From positions 1-64,000 of the forward strand of contig CAMDFT010000001.1 of NCBI GenBank assembly GCA_945897795.1: a DNA stretch of 64,000 bases, read 5' to 3'. This document shows, piece by piece, positions 1-7,492 of the stretch. Each line of letters starts with the position of its first letter. Position 1 is the stretch's first letter. The DNA comes from Limnohabitans sp. Rim8. Its GTDB lineage: Bacteria > Pseudomonadota > Gammaproteobacteria > Burkholderiales > Burkholderiaceae_C. Under the pieces are notes generated by a model that searched no databases, had not been told where the DNA came from, and worked only from the letters and a program-made list of their open reading frames with translations. Made by a program: the position numbers and the translations under genes.

Positions 1-516
1 ACGATGCTGGCCTTCTTGATCAAGGCCTGCGTGGCCGCGCTCAAGAAATACCCCGAGTTCAACAGTTCGTTGGATGGCGATGCCATCGTCTACAAAAACT
101 ATTGGCACATCGGCTTTGCAGCTGACACGCCCAATGGTTTGATGGTTCCGGTCATCCGCGATTGCGACAAAAAAGGCGTCTTGCAGATCAGCCAAGAAAT
201 GGGCGAGCTGGCCAAGAAAGCCCGTGACGGCAAACTGGGTCCCGCAGAAATGACCGGCGCAACTTTCACCATCTCCAGCCTCGGCGGCATTGGTGGCAAG
301 TACTTCACGCCCATCATCAACGCGCCCGAAGTGGCCATCTTGGGTGTGTGCAAGAGCACCATGGAACCCGTCTGGGACGGCAAGCAGTTTGTGCCCCGCC
401 TGATGCTGCCCCTGTCTTTGACATGGGACCACCGCGTCATCGACGGCGCCGCAGCGGCACGCTTCAACGCGTTCCTGGGTCAAATCCTCAGCGACTTCCG
501 TCGGGTATTACTCTAA
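1..516 (+). CDS. aceF: Pyruvate dehydrogenase E2 (dihydrolipoamide acetyltransferase), 3' part
   Basis: This is the C-terminal 171 residues of the E2 acyltransferase, which moves the acetyl group from lipoyllysine to CoA in the pyruvate dehydrogenase core. The gene begins upstream of the window. The visible part is the trimer-forming catalytic domain, with the active-site motif HRVIDG about 30 residues from the end and the usual E2 terminus DFRRVLL. The N-terminal lipoyl domains are not visible. lpdA follows after 57 nt on the same strand, so the two form the end of a pdh operon. The E2 of 2-oxoglutarate dehydrogenase is a separate gene at 43.2 kb. The HRVIDG and TISSLGG motifs and the neighbouring lipoyl-E3 favour the pyruvate enzyme. 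Confidence 0.93.
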   Translation, partial: TMLAFLIKACVAALKKYPEFNSSLDGDAIVYKNYWHIGFAADTPNGLMVPVIRDCDKKGVLQISQEMGELAKKARDGKLGPAEMTGATFTISSLGGIGGKYFTPIINAPEVAILGVCKSTMEPVWDGKQFVPRLMLPLSLTWDHRVIDGAAAARFNAFLGQILSDFRRVLL

Positions 517-573
517 TCCTTTGGGGCGGACCCAAGCGCAGCTTGACTCGGCCCTCAACCTCTTGAGAAGAAC

Positions 574-2469
574 ATGGCACTCATAGATATTCAAGTCCCT
601 GACATTGGCGACTTCGACGAAGTCACTGTGATCGAGCTGATGGTCAAGGTGGGCGACACCGTCAAATCTGACCAAAGTCTGATCACCGTGGAGAGCGACA
701 AGGCCTCCATGGAAATTCCTTGCAGCCACGGTGGTGTGGTCAAAGAACTCAAGGTCAAGATTGGCGACAAGGTCAAGCAAGGCTCGGTGGTGTTGGTGCT
801 CGAAGGCGAGGGCGCTGCAGTAGCCCCGGTCATTGCGAATGCCGCGCCCGCAAGCGGGCTCGCAGTGACAGAAGCACGGCAATCTGCTACTGCTAACGTC
901 ATTGCGAGCGAAGCGCGGCAATCCATGGATCGCTTCGTCCCTCGCGATGACGGCCCTGCACCCACGGCCTCATCCTTCGGCGGCTCTGCCGACATCGAGT
1001 GCGATGTGCTCGTGTTGGGTGGTGGCCCCGGCGGTTACTCGGCGGCATTCCGTGCTGCCGATCTCGGCTTGAACGTCGTCATCGTTGAGCGCTACGCCAC
1101 CTTGGGTGGCGTGTGCCTGAACGTGGGTTGTATCCCATCCAAAGCGCTTCTGCACGTCGCGGCCGTCATGGACGAAGTCAGCCACATGGCCGACCTGGGT
1201 GTGGACTTTGGCAAGCCAGTGGTCAACATCGACAAGTTGCGTGGCCACAAAGAAAAAGTCATTGGCAAACTCACTGGCGGCCTGGCGGCCATGGCCAAGA
1301 TGCGCAAGGTCACCACCGTGCGCGGCTTGGGTCAGTTCGTGGGTGCCCACCACCTTGAAGTGTCTGAGACCACCGGCACAGCGCAAGAACAAAATGGCAG
1401 CAAAAAAGTGATTGCCTTCAAGAAGGCCATCATCGCTGCAGGTTCACAAGCCGTGCGTTTGCCTTTCATGCCCAACGATCCCCGCGTGGTCGACAGTACC
1501 GGCGCTTTGGAACTCCAGAGTGTTCCGAAGCGCATGCTGATTCTGGGCGGCGGCATCATCGGCCTGGAAATGGGCACCGTTTACAGCACGCTGGGCGCAC
1601 GCCTGGACGTGGTGGAAATGATGGACGGCCTCATGCAAGGCGCTGACCGCGACTTGGTCAAAGTCTGGCAAAAGATGAACGCCAAGCGCTTTGACAACAT
1701 CATGCTGAAGACCAAGACCGTGTCTGCACGCGCCTTGCCCGAAGGCATCGAAGTCACGTTTGCAGCGGCAGAAGAGGGCGGCACAGCCCCCGCACCGCAG
1801 GTGTACGACCTCGTGTTGCAAGCCGTGGGTCGCACGCCCAACGGCAAAAAACTCGCAGCTGAAAAAGCTGGCCTGGCTGTGACCGACCGCGGCTTCATCA
1901 ACGTCGACATTCAAATGCGCACCAACGTGCCGCACATCTTCGCCATTGGCGACATCGTGGGCCAGCCCATGTTGGCGCACAAGGCGGTGCACGAAGCACA
2001 TGTGGCGGCCGAAGTCATTGCGGGCGAACTGCAAGGCAACAAAGAACTCGCTGCCGCTGCGTTCAACGCACGCGTCATCCCCAGCGTGGCCTACACCGAC
2101 CCCGAAGTGGCCTGGGTGGGCTTGACCGAAGACCAAGCCAAAGCGCAAGGCATCAAGGTGAAAAAGGGCTTGTTCCCTTGGTCGGCCTCAGGCCGCGCCA
2201 TTGCCAACGGCCGCGACGAAGGCGTGACCAAACTGCTGTTTGACGATTCACCCGAGGCCCACGGCCACGGCAAGATCTTGGGCGGCGGCATGGTGGGCAC
2301 GCACGCAGGCGACATGATTGGCGAGATTGCGTTGGCGATTGAAATGGGCGCAGACGCAGTGGACATTGGCAAGACTATTCATCCGCACCCCACGCTGGGC
2401 GAAAGCATCGGCATGGCGGCAGAAGTGGCGCATGGCAGCTGCACGGACTTGCCGCCAGGCAAGAAGTAA
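574..2469 (+). CDS. lpdA: Dihydrolipoyl dehydrogenase (E3 of PDH) with N-terminal lipoyl domain
   Basis: This 631-residue flavoprotein reoxidises dihydrolipoamide of the pyruvate dehydrogenase complex with NAD+. Residues 1-80 are a lipoyl domain with the lipoylated lysine K43 in ESDKAS. Residues 86-126 are a linker encoded entirely by two palindromic repeats. The E3 body starts near residue 141 with an FAD-binding GGGPGG, the redox disulfide C181/C186 in [13 protein letters not shown], a second dinucleotide fold with [10 protein letters not shown], and the C-terminal dimer domain with the catalytic HPHPTLGE. Lipoyl-E3 fusions of about 590-620 residues are common in betaproteobacteria, so the extra length is mostly the repeat-derived linker. 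It is in operon with aceF and is followed by a terminator. Confidence 0.96.
   Translation: MALIDIQVPDIGDFDEVTVIELMVKVGDTVKSDQSLITVESDKASMEIPCSHGGVVKELKVKIGDKVKQGSVVLVLEGEGAAVAPVIANAAPASGLAVTEARQSATANVIASEARQSMDRFVPRDDGPAPTASSFGGSADIECDVLVLGGGPGGYSAAFRAADLGLNVVIVERYATLGGVCLNVGCIPSKALLHVAAVMDEVSHMADLGVDFGKPVVNIDKLRGHKEKVIGKLTGGLAAMAKMRKVTTVRGLGQFVGAHHLEVSETTGTAQEQNGSKKVIAFKKAIIAAGSQAVRLPFMPNDPRVVDSTGALELQSVPKRMLILGGGIIGLEMGTVYSTLGARLDVVEMMDGLMQGADRDLVKVWQKMNAKRFDNIMLKTKTVSARALPEGIEVTFAAAEEGGTAPAPQVYDLVLQAVGRTPNGKKLAAEKAGLAVTDRGFINVDIQMRTNVPHIFAIGDIVGQPMLAHKAVHEAHVAAEVIAGELQGNKELAAAAFNARVIPSVAYTDPEVAWVGLTEDQAKAQGIKVKKGLFPWSASGRAIANGRDEGVTKLLFDDSPEAHGHGKILGGGMVGTHAGDMIGEIALAIEMGADAVDIGKTIHPHPTLGESIGMAAEVAHGSCTDLPPGKK
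829..869. repeat. Palindromic repeat, copy 1, inside lpdA
   Basis: The ends GTCATTGCGA and TCGCAGTGAC are inverted repeats with one mismatch, and the interior CGCCCGCAAGCGGGC is itself self-complementary. The element starts exactly on codon 86 of lpdA and is read through in frame. Its ends match those of copy 2, 28 nt downstream, so it looks like a variant of the same dispersed element. Confidence 0.7.
898..951. repeat. Palindromic repeat, copy 2, inside lpdA
   Basis: The outer arms GTCATTGCGA and TCGCGATGAC, inner arms CGAAGCG and CGCTTCG, and a central ATCCATGGAT form a nested palindrome. It resembles dispersed intergenic palindromes of the form GTCATTGCGAGCGAAGC seen in many bacterial genomes. 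Here it is translated as part of the linker between the lipoyl and E3 domains. With copy 1 and the spacer it spans exactly 41 codons (86-126), so the reading frame is kept. Confidence 0.8.
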
Positions 2470-2488
2470 ACGCTTCATGCAACAAATC

Positions 2489-2522
2489 AAAAAGCCCGGA
2501 CGGGGAACCGTACGGGCTTTTT
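2489..2522. terminator. Bidirectional intrinsic terminator between lpdA and the AAA ATPase gene
   Basis: The arms AAAAAGCCCG and CGGGCTTTTT are perfectly complementary around a 14-nt loop. The hairpin has a T run on one strand and an A run on the other, so it can end the pdh operon from the left and the convergent ATPase gene from the right. Confidence 0.9.
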
Positions 2523-2537
2523 TGTTTTCTGCAAGTT

Positions 2538-3755
2538 TCAGCTCTGCAGCCATAAATCCAGCGGCATGCCCCCCGTGCCAATGATCAGCGGCTGTGCCTT
2601 TGGAAACTGCTGCAAAAATGCGGTCAGGCCCGAAACATTGCCCATGTTGTGGCCGCTTTTCACTTCCAGTGCGTGCAGCGTTTGGCCGTCGCGCAGCACG
2701 TAGTCCACTTCTTTTTGGCCGTTGTTCCAGTAGTGAATGAGGGGGTGGCGGCTGCTGTGCGTCAGATGGCGGGCCAGCAGCTCCGTGCCCACGGCGCTCT
2801 CGGCCAGACGGCCCCACACATCGGGGCGCGCTTGCGCCGCTTGCAGGCCCACACCTTGTGCGACCCAGTGGCAGCCCATCAGGGCGTTGTTAAACACTTG
2901 CAGCTTGGGGCTGGATGCCCGCTGGCGCACCACTTGGCCCATGTATTTGGGCAGGCCGCAGGCCATGCCCGCGCCTTCGAGCAGGTCGAGGTAGTGGGCG
3001 AGGGTGGTGGTGTTGCCCGCATCGTCGAGCTGGCCCAACATCTTTTGGTAGCTCAGGATCTGACCGCTGTACACGCAGGCGAGGTCAAACACGCGGCGTA
3101 ACAGCGCGGGCTTTTGTACGGGGGCCATCAGCAGCACGTCTTTGCTGATGGTGGTTTCGATCAAAGCGTCGCTCACGTAGGCGGCCCAGCGGGTTTCATC
3201 GTGCACCAAGGGGGCTGCGCCGGGGTAGCCGCCATAAAAGATGAACTGCTCCAAGCTAAAGCCAAAGGCGTCGCGCATTTCGGCGTAGCGCCAGTGGCCC
3301 AGGCGGGTGATCTCAAACCGCCCGGCCATGCTTTCGCTCAAGCCCCGTGCGATCAGCAGCGGGGCCGAGCCGAGGATGACCACGCGCACATCGCGACCCG
3401 CGGCGGTGTCTTCGTCCCACAGGCGTTTGACTTCTTCGGTCCAGTTGGACACTTTTTGGATCTCGTCCAGCACCAGCACGCAGCTGCCCGCTTGGGCCGC
3501 GAGCGCTCGGGCCACTTGCCATTGGGTGCCCAGCCAGACTTGGCCTTGCAGACCGGGGCCATCGGCACTGGCACTGTGCTGGGCTTTGGGGCTGGTGCTT
3601 GGCTGGTCTTGAGCGTCCCGTTGCAAGCGCTCCAGAGCCTGGCGCACAAGCGTGGTTTTGCCCACTTGGCGTGGGCCAGCGACCACCTGTAAAAACAGAC
3701 GCGGCTCTTGGAGCCGGGCAAGCAGAGGGGCAAGTGCTTCGCGTTCGATGGTCAT
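2538..3755 (-). CDS. AAA family ATPase with DUF4143-type nuclease-like C-terminus
   Basis: This 405-residue protein belongs to the AAA_14/DUF4143 group of P-loop ATPases, whose cellular role is poorly known. The N-terminal half has a Walker A motif GPRQVGKTT and a Walker B motif VLVLDEIQK. The C-terminal half contains EVDYVLRDG followed by ALEVKSG, the D...ExK pattern of PD-(D/E)XK nucleases seen in this family. An ATG start at 3755 is preferred; an in-frame TTG at 3770 would add five residues. The gene stands alone, converges on lpdA through a shared terminator, and has two inverted repeats just upstream. These ATPases often sit in accessory regions. No partner toxin or antitoxin gene is visible. 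Confidence 0.85.
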   Translation of the reverse strand: MTIEREALAPLLARLQEPRLFLQVVAGPRQVGKTTLVRQALERLQRDAQDQPSTSPKAQHSASADGPGLQGQVWLGTQWQVARALAAQAGSCVLVLDEIQKVSNWTEEVKRLWDEDTAAGRDVRVVILGSAPLLIARGLSESMAGRFEITRLGHWRYAEMRDAFGFSLEQFIFYGGYPGAAPLVHDETRWAAYVSDALIETTISKDVLLMAPVQKPALLRRVFDLACVYSGQILSYQKMLGQLDDAGNTTTLAHYLDLLEGAGMACGLPKYMGQVVRQRASSPKLQVFNNALMGCHWVAQGVGLQAAQARPDVWGRLAESAVGTELLARHLTHSSRHPLIHYWNNGQKEVDYVLRDGQTLHALEVKSGHNMGNVSGLTAFLQQFPKAQPLIIGTGGMPLDLWLQS

Positions 3756-3765
3756 TTTTGATTTG

Positions 3766-3802
3766 CTCAATTGATTGAGTAATTTAACTCATTATATTGA
3801 GT
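3766..3802. promoter_or_regulatory. Pair of operator-like inverted repeats upstream of the ATPase gene
   Basis: Two 14-nt near-identical palindromes, CTCAATTGATTGAG (3766-3779) and CTCATTATATTGAG (3788-3801), have centres 22 bp apart, about two helical turns. Both are followed by TAA and lie in very A+T-rich sequence directly before the ATPase start, overlapping its alternative TTG codon. This layout suits a dimeric repressor or autoregulation. The binding protein is unknown. Confidence 0.5.
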
Positions 3803-3880
3803 AAATTAAATTCCATCCATGCATGCACGCTGGTCAATGCGCCTCAAGCTAACAAAGCTCTACCCACTCATGATCTGAAG

Positions 3881-4012
3881 AGCGGGCAAAAAATGAACGC
3901 CAAACGCTTTGACTTGCAGCTGCTCAAGACCGAGTCCGCACGCCCCAGCGACGCCCACATCACCCCCGAAATGGCCTGGGTGGGCTTGACCAGGACCGAA
4001 GCCAAAGCTTGA
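3881..4012 (+). pseudogene. Decayed fragment of a PDH-type lpdA
   Basis: Translation gives [20 protein letters not shown] joined to a segment containing PEMAWVGLT, ending in TGA at 4010. The first part matches residues 366-385 of the intact LpdA at 574-2469 ([15 protein letters not shown]) and the second matches residues 510-524 ([15 protein letters not shown]), in the same order. An internal deletion has removed what lay between. No active-site or cofactor motifs remain. An open frame runs from 3797, but the first 28 codons have no E3 similarity. The rest of 3756-4200 holds only the inverted repeats above and non-coding sequence. Confidence 0.8.
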
Positions 4013-4200
4013 ACGGATGTGCCGTGTTTGACATCAACTGCCTTGACCACCTGGCTGATCTCATTGTCAAAGCTGTCTTGAGATGACTTGGATCAATATG
4101 GGCAGAGATGCAAGGCATAGGATGAACTCACCCCCTGATGTTGATTACGAAAACTGATCTCTTCGCGACTTGGGGTTCACATTGACCCAAAGGGTTCACC

Positions 4201-5238
4201 ATGCAAGTCGGAAAAGAGAAACTTCTCTGGATGTACGAGAAGATGGTTCAGATTCGTTATTACGAAGAGACCATGGCCGCGGTCTACATGGAAGGCAAAC
4301 TTCCACCCGCTATTCAAAAGGGGTTGGCTTTTGACATAGGTGCCGGCCCTGTACCCGGCGAGATGCATTTGGCTGCAGGTCAAGAGCCTGTTGCCGTGGG
4401 TATTTGTGCCCACTTGTCTGACGATGACACGGTGGTTGGCACCCATCGTCCGCATCACTTCGCGATAGCCAAGGGCGTGCCCCTCAATCCCATGACGGCT
4501 GAGATGTTTGGCAAAGTGACAGGCCTAGGAAAAGGCAAGGGCGGTCACATGCACTTGTTTGACAACGCCCACAAGTTCAGCTGCAGCGGCATCATCGGTG
4601 CCAGCATGCCCATTGCTTGTGGGGCAGCTTTGGCGGCTAAAAAACTAGGCAAAAACTGGGTGTCGATTGCTTTCTTTGGTGAAGGCGCAGCCAACCAAGG
4701 CTCATTTCATGAGTCGCTCAACTTGGCAGCTATTTGGAAATTGCCCGTGATTTTTGTCTGTGAAGACAACCAGTGGGCGATCTCAGTGCCTAAAACAAAG
4801 GCCACGTCCATTGAATGGATTGCAGACAGGGCAGCCGGGTATGGCATTCCTGGCATTCGAGTGCCTGAAAACGATGCGCTTCAAATCTTCGAAGCCGTGG
4901 CACCCGCCATCGCCAGAGCCAGACGAGGCGAAGGCCCCAGCTTGATTGAAATCAAAACGGATCGGTATTTCGGACACTTTCAAGGTGACCCCGAAACGTA
5001 TCGTCCCAAAGATGAAGTTACCAATTTAATAAAGAGTGATCCCATTCCCAAGCTGTCGCAAATGCTGAAAGACAAAGGATTTTTAACGGCAGATCAAGAG
5101 TCAAGCATTGTTCAGAACATGCATCAGCAAGTGGACGCTGCATTCGACTTTGCACGCAAGAGTGAATATCCCAATGCCAAAGATGCATTGCAAGATGTTT
5201 TTGTCAATGGTCACTTGAACGGCAGGGCTTTGGTATGA
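4201..5238 (+). CDS. Acetoin/pyruvate-type dehydrogenase E1 alpha subunit (acoA-like)
   Basis: This 345-residue thiamine diphosphate-dependent E1 alpha subunit decarboxylates a 2-oxoacid or cleaves acetoin and loads the acyl group onto lipoyllysine. It carries THRPHHFAIAKG, then GKGKGGHMHLFD typical of AcoA/PdhA, and the ThDP/Mg motif starting GEGAAN and ending EDN near residues 161-190. The ATG at 4201 follows an AAAGGG Shine-Dalgarno-like sequence. The stop overlaps the E1 beta start by 4 nt, so the subunits are translationally coupled. The AcoA-like motifs and a dehydrogenase downstream suggest acetoin as substrate, but pyruvate or a branched-chain oxoacid cannot be excluded. The DNA is visibly more A+T-rich than the flanking core genes. 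Confidence 0.85.
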   Translation: MQVGKEKLLWMYEKMVQIRYYEETMAAVYMEGKLPPAIQKGLAFDIGAGPVPGEMHLAAGQEPVAVGICAHLSDDDTVVGTHRPHHFAIAKGVPLNPMTAEMFGKVTGLGKGKGGHMHLFDNAHKFSCSGIIGASMPIACGAALAAKKLGKNWVSIAFFGEGAANQGSFHESLNLAAIWKLPVIFVCEDNQWAISVPKTKATSIEWIADRAAGYGIPGIRVPENDALQIFEAVAPAIARARRGEGPSLIEIKTDRYFGHFQGDPETYRPKDEVTNLIKSDPIPKLSQMLKDKGFLTADQESSIVQNMHQQVDAAFDFARKSEYPNAKDALQDVFVNGHLNGRALV

Positions 5239-6275
5239 AAACGAATCGCACATTGACCATGGCGCAAGCCATTTCTGAAGGCATCGCGCAAGAAATGACG
5301 CGAGATTCAAATGTCTTTGTCATGGGAGAAGACGTTGGATCTTATGGCGGCATCTTTGGCGCCACAGGCGGTTTGCTAGACAAGTTTGGCAAAGACCGCA
5401 TCATGGACACGCCCATTTCTGAAACGGCCTTCATTGGGGCAGCAACAGGGGCCGCAGCCGCCGGCTTGCGTCCTATTGTGGAGTTGATGTTTGTGGACTT
5501 TTTTGGTGTTTGCATGGACCAGATCTACAACCACTTGGCAAAGAACACCTACATGTCTGGCGGGCATGTGAGCTTGCCCGTTGTGATCACCACTGCCATT
5601 GGCGGTGGTTATGGCGATGCAGCACAACACTCACAATGTTTGTACGCTATTTTTGCGCACATGCCAGGCATCAAAGTGGTCGTGCCGTCCAATGCCTACG
5701 ATGCCAAAGGCCTTATGGTTCAAGCCATTCGAGACAACAATCCAGTGATCTTCATGTACCACAAGGGCATCATGGGACTGCCGTGGATGGCTTTCTTCGA
5801 GGGCAGCAGCAATGCTGTGCCGGAAGATTTGTATGTTGTCCCATTTGGCAAAGCCAACATCGTGAGAGAAGGCTCAGACCTGACCATTGTGACCATCAGC
5901 CAGATGGTGCAGAAGGCCGTATTGGCTGCCAAGGTTTTGGAAGAGCAGAGCATTCATGCCGAAGTGATTGATTTGCGTACCCTGGTACCCATGGACACCG
6001 AGAGTGTTCTGAAGTCAGTTCGCAAAACAGGTCGCTTGTTGATTGTGGATGAAGACTACTTAGGCTTTGGTTTAAGTGGCGAGATATCTGCGGTCATTGC
6101 TGAAAACTTGGACAGCGTTTCACTGAAGGCGCCCATAAGGCGGCTTGCAGTTCCCAATGTGCCCATTCCATTTAGCCGACCATTAGAGCAATTTGTGATT
6201 CCCCAGGTCCCCAATATTGTTCTTGCTGCGCAAGAACTCATGGTCAAAAAAATTGCGCTATTGGAGGCGAAGTGA
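5235..6275 (+). CDS. Acetoin/pyruvate-type dehydrogenase E1 beta subunit (acoB-like)
   Basis: This 346-residue transketolase-like E1 beta subunit pairs with the preceding alpha subunit to form the ThDP site at their interface. Visible family features are the N-terminal MAQAISEGIAQEM, the segment VFVMGEDVGSYGGIFGAT, the phrase TPISETAFIGAATGAA, and a C-terminal transketolase domain with VIDLRTLVPMD. The length is normal for AcoB/PdhB-type subunits (320-345). It overlaps the alpha gene by ATGA and the lipoyl gene by GTGA, so all three are read as one unit. Substrate is uncertain between acetoin and a 2-oxoacid. Confidence 0.87.
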   Translation: MKTNRTLTMAQAISEGIAQEMTRDSNVFVMGEDVGSYGGIFGATGGLLDKFGKDRIMDTPISETAFIGAATGAAAAGLRPIVELMFVDFFGVCMDQIYNHLAKNTYMSGGHVSLPVVITTAIGGGYGDAAQHSQCLYAIFAHMPGIKVVVPSNAYDAKGLMVQAIRDNNPVIFMYHKGIMGLPWMAFFEGSSNAVPEDLYVVPFGKANIVREGSDLTIVTISQMVQKAVLAAKVLEEQSIHAEVIDLRTLVPMDTESVLKSVRKTGRLLIVDEDYLGFGLSGEISAVIAENLDSVSLKAPIRRLAVPNVPIPFSRPLEQFVIPQVPNIVLAAQELMVKKIALLEAK

Positions 6276-6532
6276 TTGCGATCAAACTTGACGATGCGGC
6301 ATGGGATGGCGCTCAGGACAATGCGCAGGCCTTGTTAGAAAAATGGCTTGTTGCAGAAAATGAACCAGTCAAAAAAGGGCAGGTATTGGTCACCGTTGTG
6401 ATGGTTAAGGCAACGATTGATATTGAAGCGCCAACCGACGGACACATCGAAAAAATATGGGTTCCCAACGGTGAAAGTTTCGCCCTGGGAACCACTTTGG
6501 CGACGTTTAAAAATCAAGACAGATCAAGTTGA
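6272..6532 (+). CDS. Stand-alone lipoyl (biotinyl-type) carrier domain protein
   Basis: This 86-residue protein is a single lipoyl/biotinyl fold. The modified lysine is most likely K46 in VVMVKATIDIEAPTDG, where the usual lipoyl motif is ET/SDKA and the usual biotin motif EAMKM; the hairpin motif is therefore atypical. No peripheral-subunit-binding or acyltransferase domain follows, so this is the carrier part of an E2 without its catalytic part. The GTG start overlaps the E1 beta stop (GTGA). It probably receives the acyl group from the adjacent E1. Which enzyme transfers it to CoA is not encoded here; aceF or lpdA products nearby could serve. A biotin carrier role is less likely given the E1 neighbours. 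Confidence 0.75.
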   Translation: MIAIKLDDAAWDGAQDNAQALLEKWLVAENEPVKKGQVLVTVVMVKATIDIEAPTDGHIEKIWVPNGESFALGTTLATFKNQDRSS

Positions 6533-6605
6533 ACGATCAAACCGCCAATGTGCGAACGCCATCCACTGACATGAAATTGTCGACCAACCATCAAAAGAGA
6601 ATGCC

Positions 6606-7376
6606 ATGAACAGACTGACTGGAAAGACCGCCATTGTGACCGGGGGAGCCCTTGGCATTGGTCGGGCCTGCGTGGAGCGGATGATTGAAGAAGGTGCACA
6701 AGTTGCGATCTTCGATGTGATGAGTGCCGAAGGCGAAGCACTGGCCAGCGCTCTTTCTGCCAAGGGCCACTCGATTGCATTCTGGCGCGTCGATGTGACC
6801 GACGAGGCTTCGGTGAAATCAGCCATCGATGCCGTCGCCGCCAGATTTGGCGGCTTGCATGTGATGGTGAACAACGCTGGAATTTCGGGCAGTCCTAAGC
6901 CATCCGATCAGGTGACCGAGGACGAATGGGACCGCGTGCAGGCAGTCAATGTCAAGGGGGTTCTGTTCGGCACCAAGCACGCGATCCCGCATCTGCGTGC
7001 GGCAGGTCGTGGGTCCATCATCAACCTCTCCTCCATCGCTGGGCTGATCGGCATAGGCAATCTGGCGGCGTACCACGCATCCAAAGGGGCTGTGCGCTTG
7101 ATGACCAAGAACGATGCAGTCACCTATGCGCCCGAACAGATCCGTGTCAATTCGATTCACCCCGGCTACATCTGGACGCCGATGGTGGAAAACCACCTGC
7201 GTTCGACCTCGCTTGACCTTGAAGCAGCCAAGGCGGCCGCAGGTTCAGTCCATCCCCTTGGCCACATGGGTGAACCCGACGACATTGCGTGGGCGGCGGT
7301 ATGGCTGGCTTCGGAAGAGGCCAAGTTCGTCACCGGAGCAGAAATCACGATCGATGGTGGCTATACGGCACGATGA
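6606..7376 (+). CDS. Short-chain dehydrogenase/reductase (SDR)
   Basis: This 256-residue classical SDR has the cofactor loop TGGALGIG near residue 12, NNAG near residue 90, and catalytic Ser and YHASK in the usual order, ending in the C-terminal ITIDGGY. The acidic residue after the second strand (IFD) favours NAD(H). It lies 73 nt after the lipoyl gene on the same strand. The setting suggests oxidation of an alcohol, for example a butanediol, to the substrate of the E1 complex, but this is inference; SDR sequence alone does not fix the substrate. A glucose-1-dehydrogenase or cyclic-alcohol dehydrogenase role is possible. Its base composition is closer to the core genes than that of the E1 genes. 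Sequence 7377-7492 downstream holds nothing recognisable. Confidence 0.88.
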   Translation: MNRLTGKTAIVTGGALGIGRACVERMIEEGAQVAIFDVMSAEGEALASALSAKGHSIAFWRVDVTDEASVKSAIDAVAARFGGLHVMVNNAGISGSPKPSDQVTEDEWDRVQAVNVKGVLFGTKHAIPHLRAAGRGSIINLSSIAGLIGIGNLAAYHASKGAVRLMTKNDAVTYAPEQIRVNSIHPGYIWTPMVENHLRSTSLDLEAAKAAAGSVHPLGHMGEPDDIAWAAVWLASEEAKFVTGAEITIDGGYTAR

Positions 7377-7492
7377 GTGAATCGCGATCCTTTTTCTGTG
7401 TCCTAATAAAAGTCAATCATGGGTACTCTGCAATCTTCAAATCTTTGGTTGAATCAATCTACATCAACTTCTAAACCTGTTGCGAGTTGTGT

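Noticed and set aside
3797-3880. First 28 codons of the small open frame that ends in the lpdA relic, considered as a real small gene.
   Set aside because: No ribosome-binding site, starts inside the operator-like repeats, and no similarity; only the later part has E3 similarity.
6272-6532. Biotin carboxyl carrier protein.
   Set aside because: The lysine lacks the AMKM context and the gene overlaps a 2-oxoacid dehydrogenase E1 gene, with no carboxylase nearby; a lipoyl carrier fits better.
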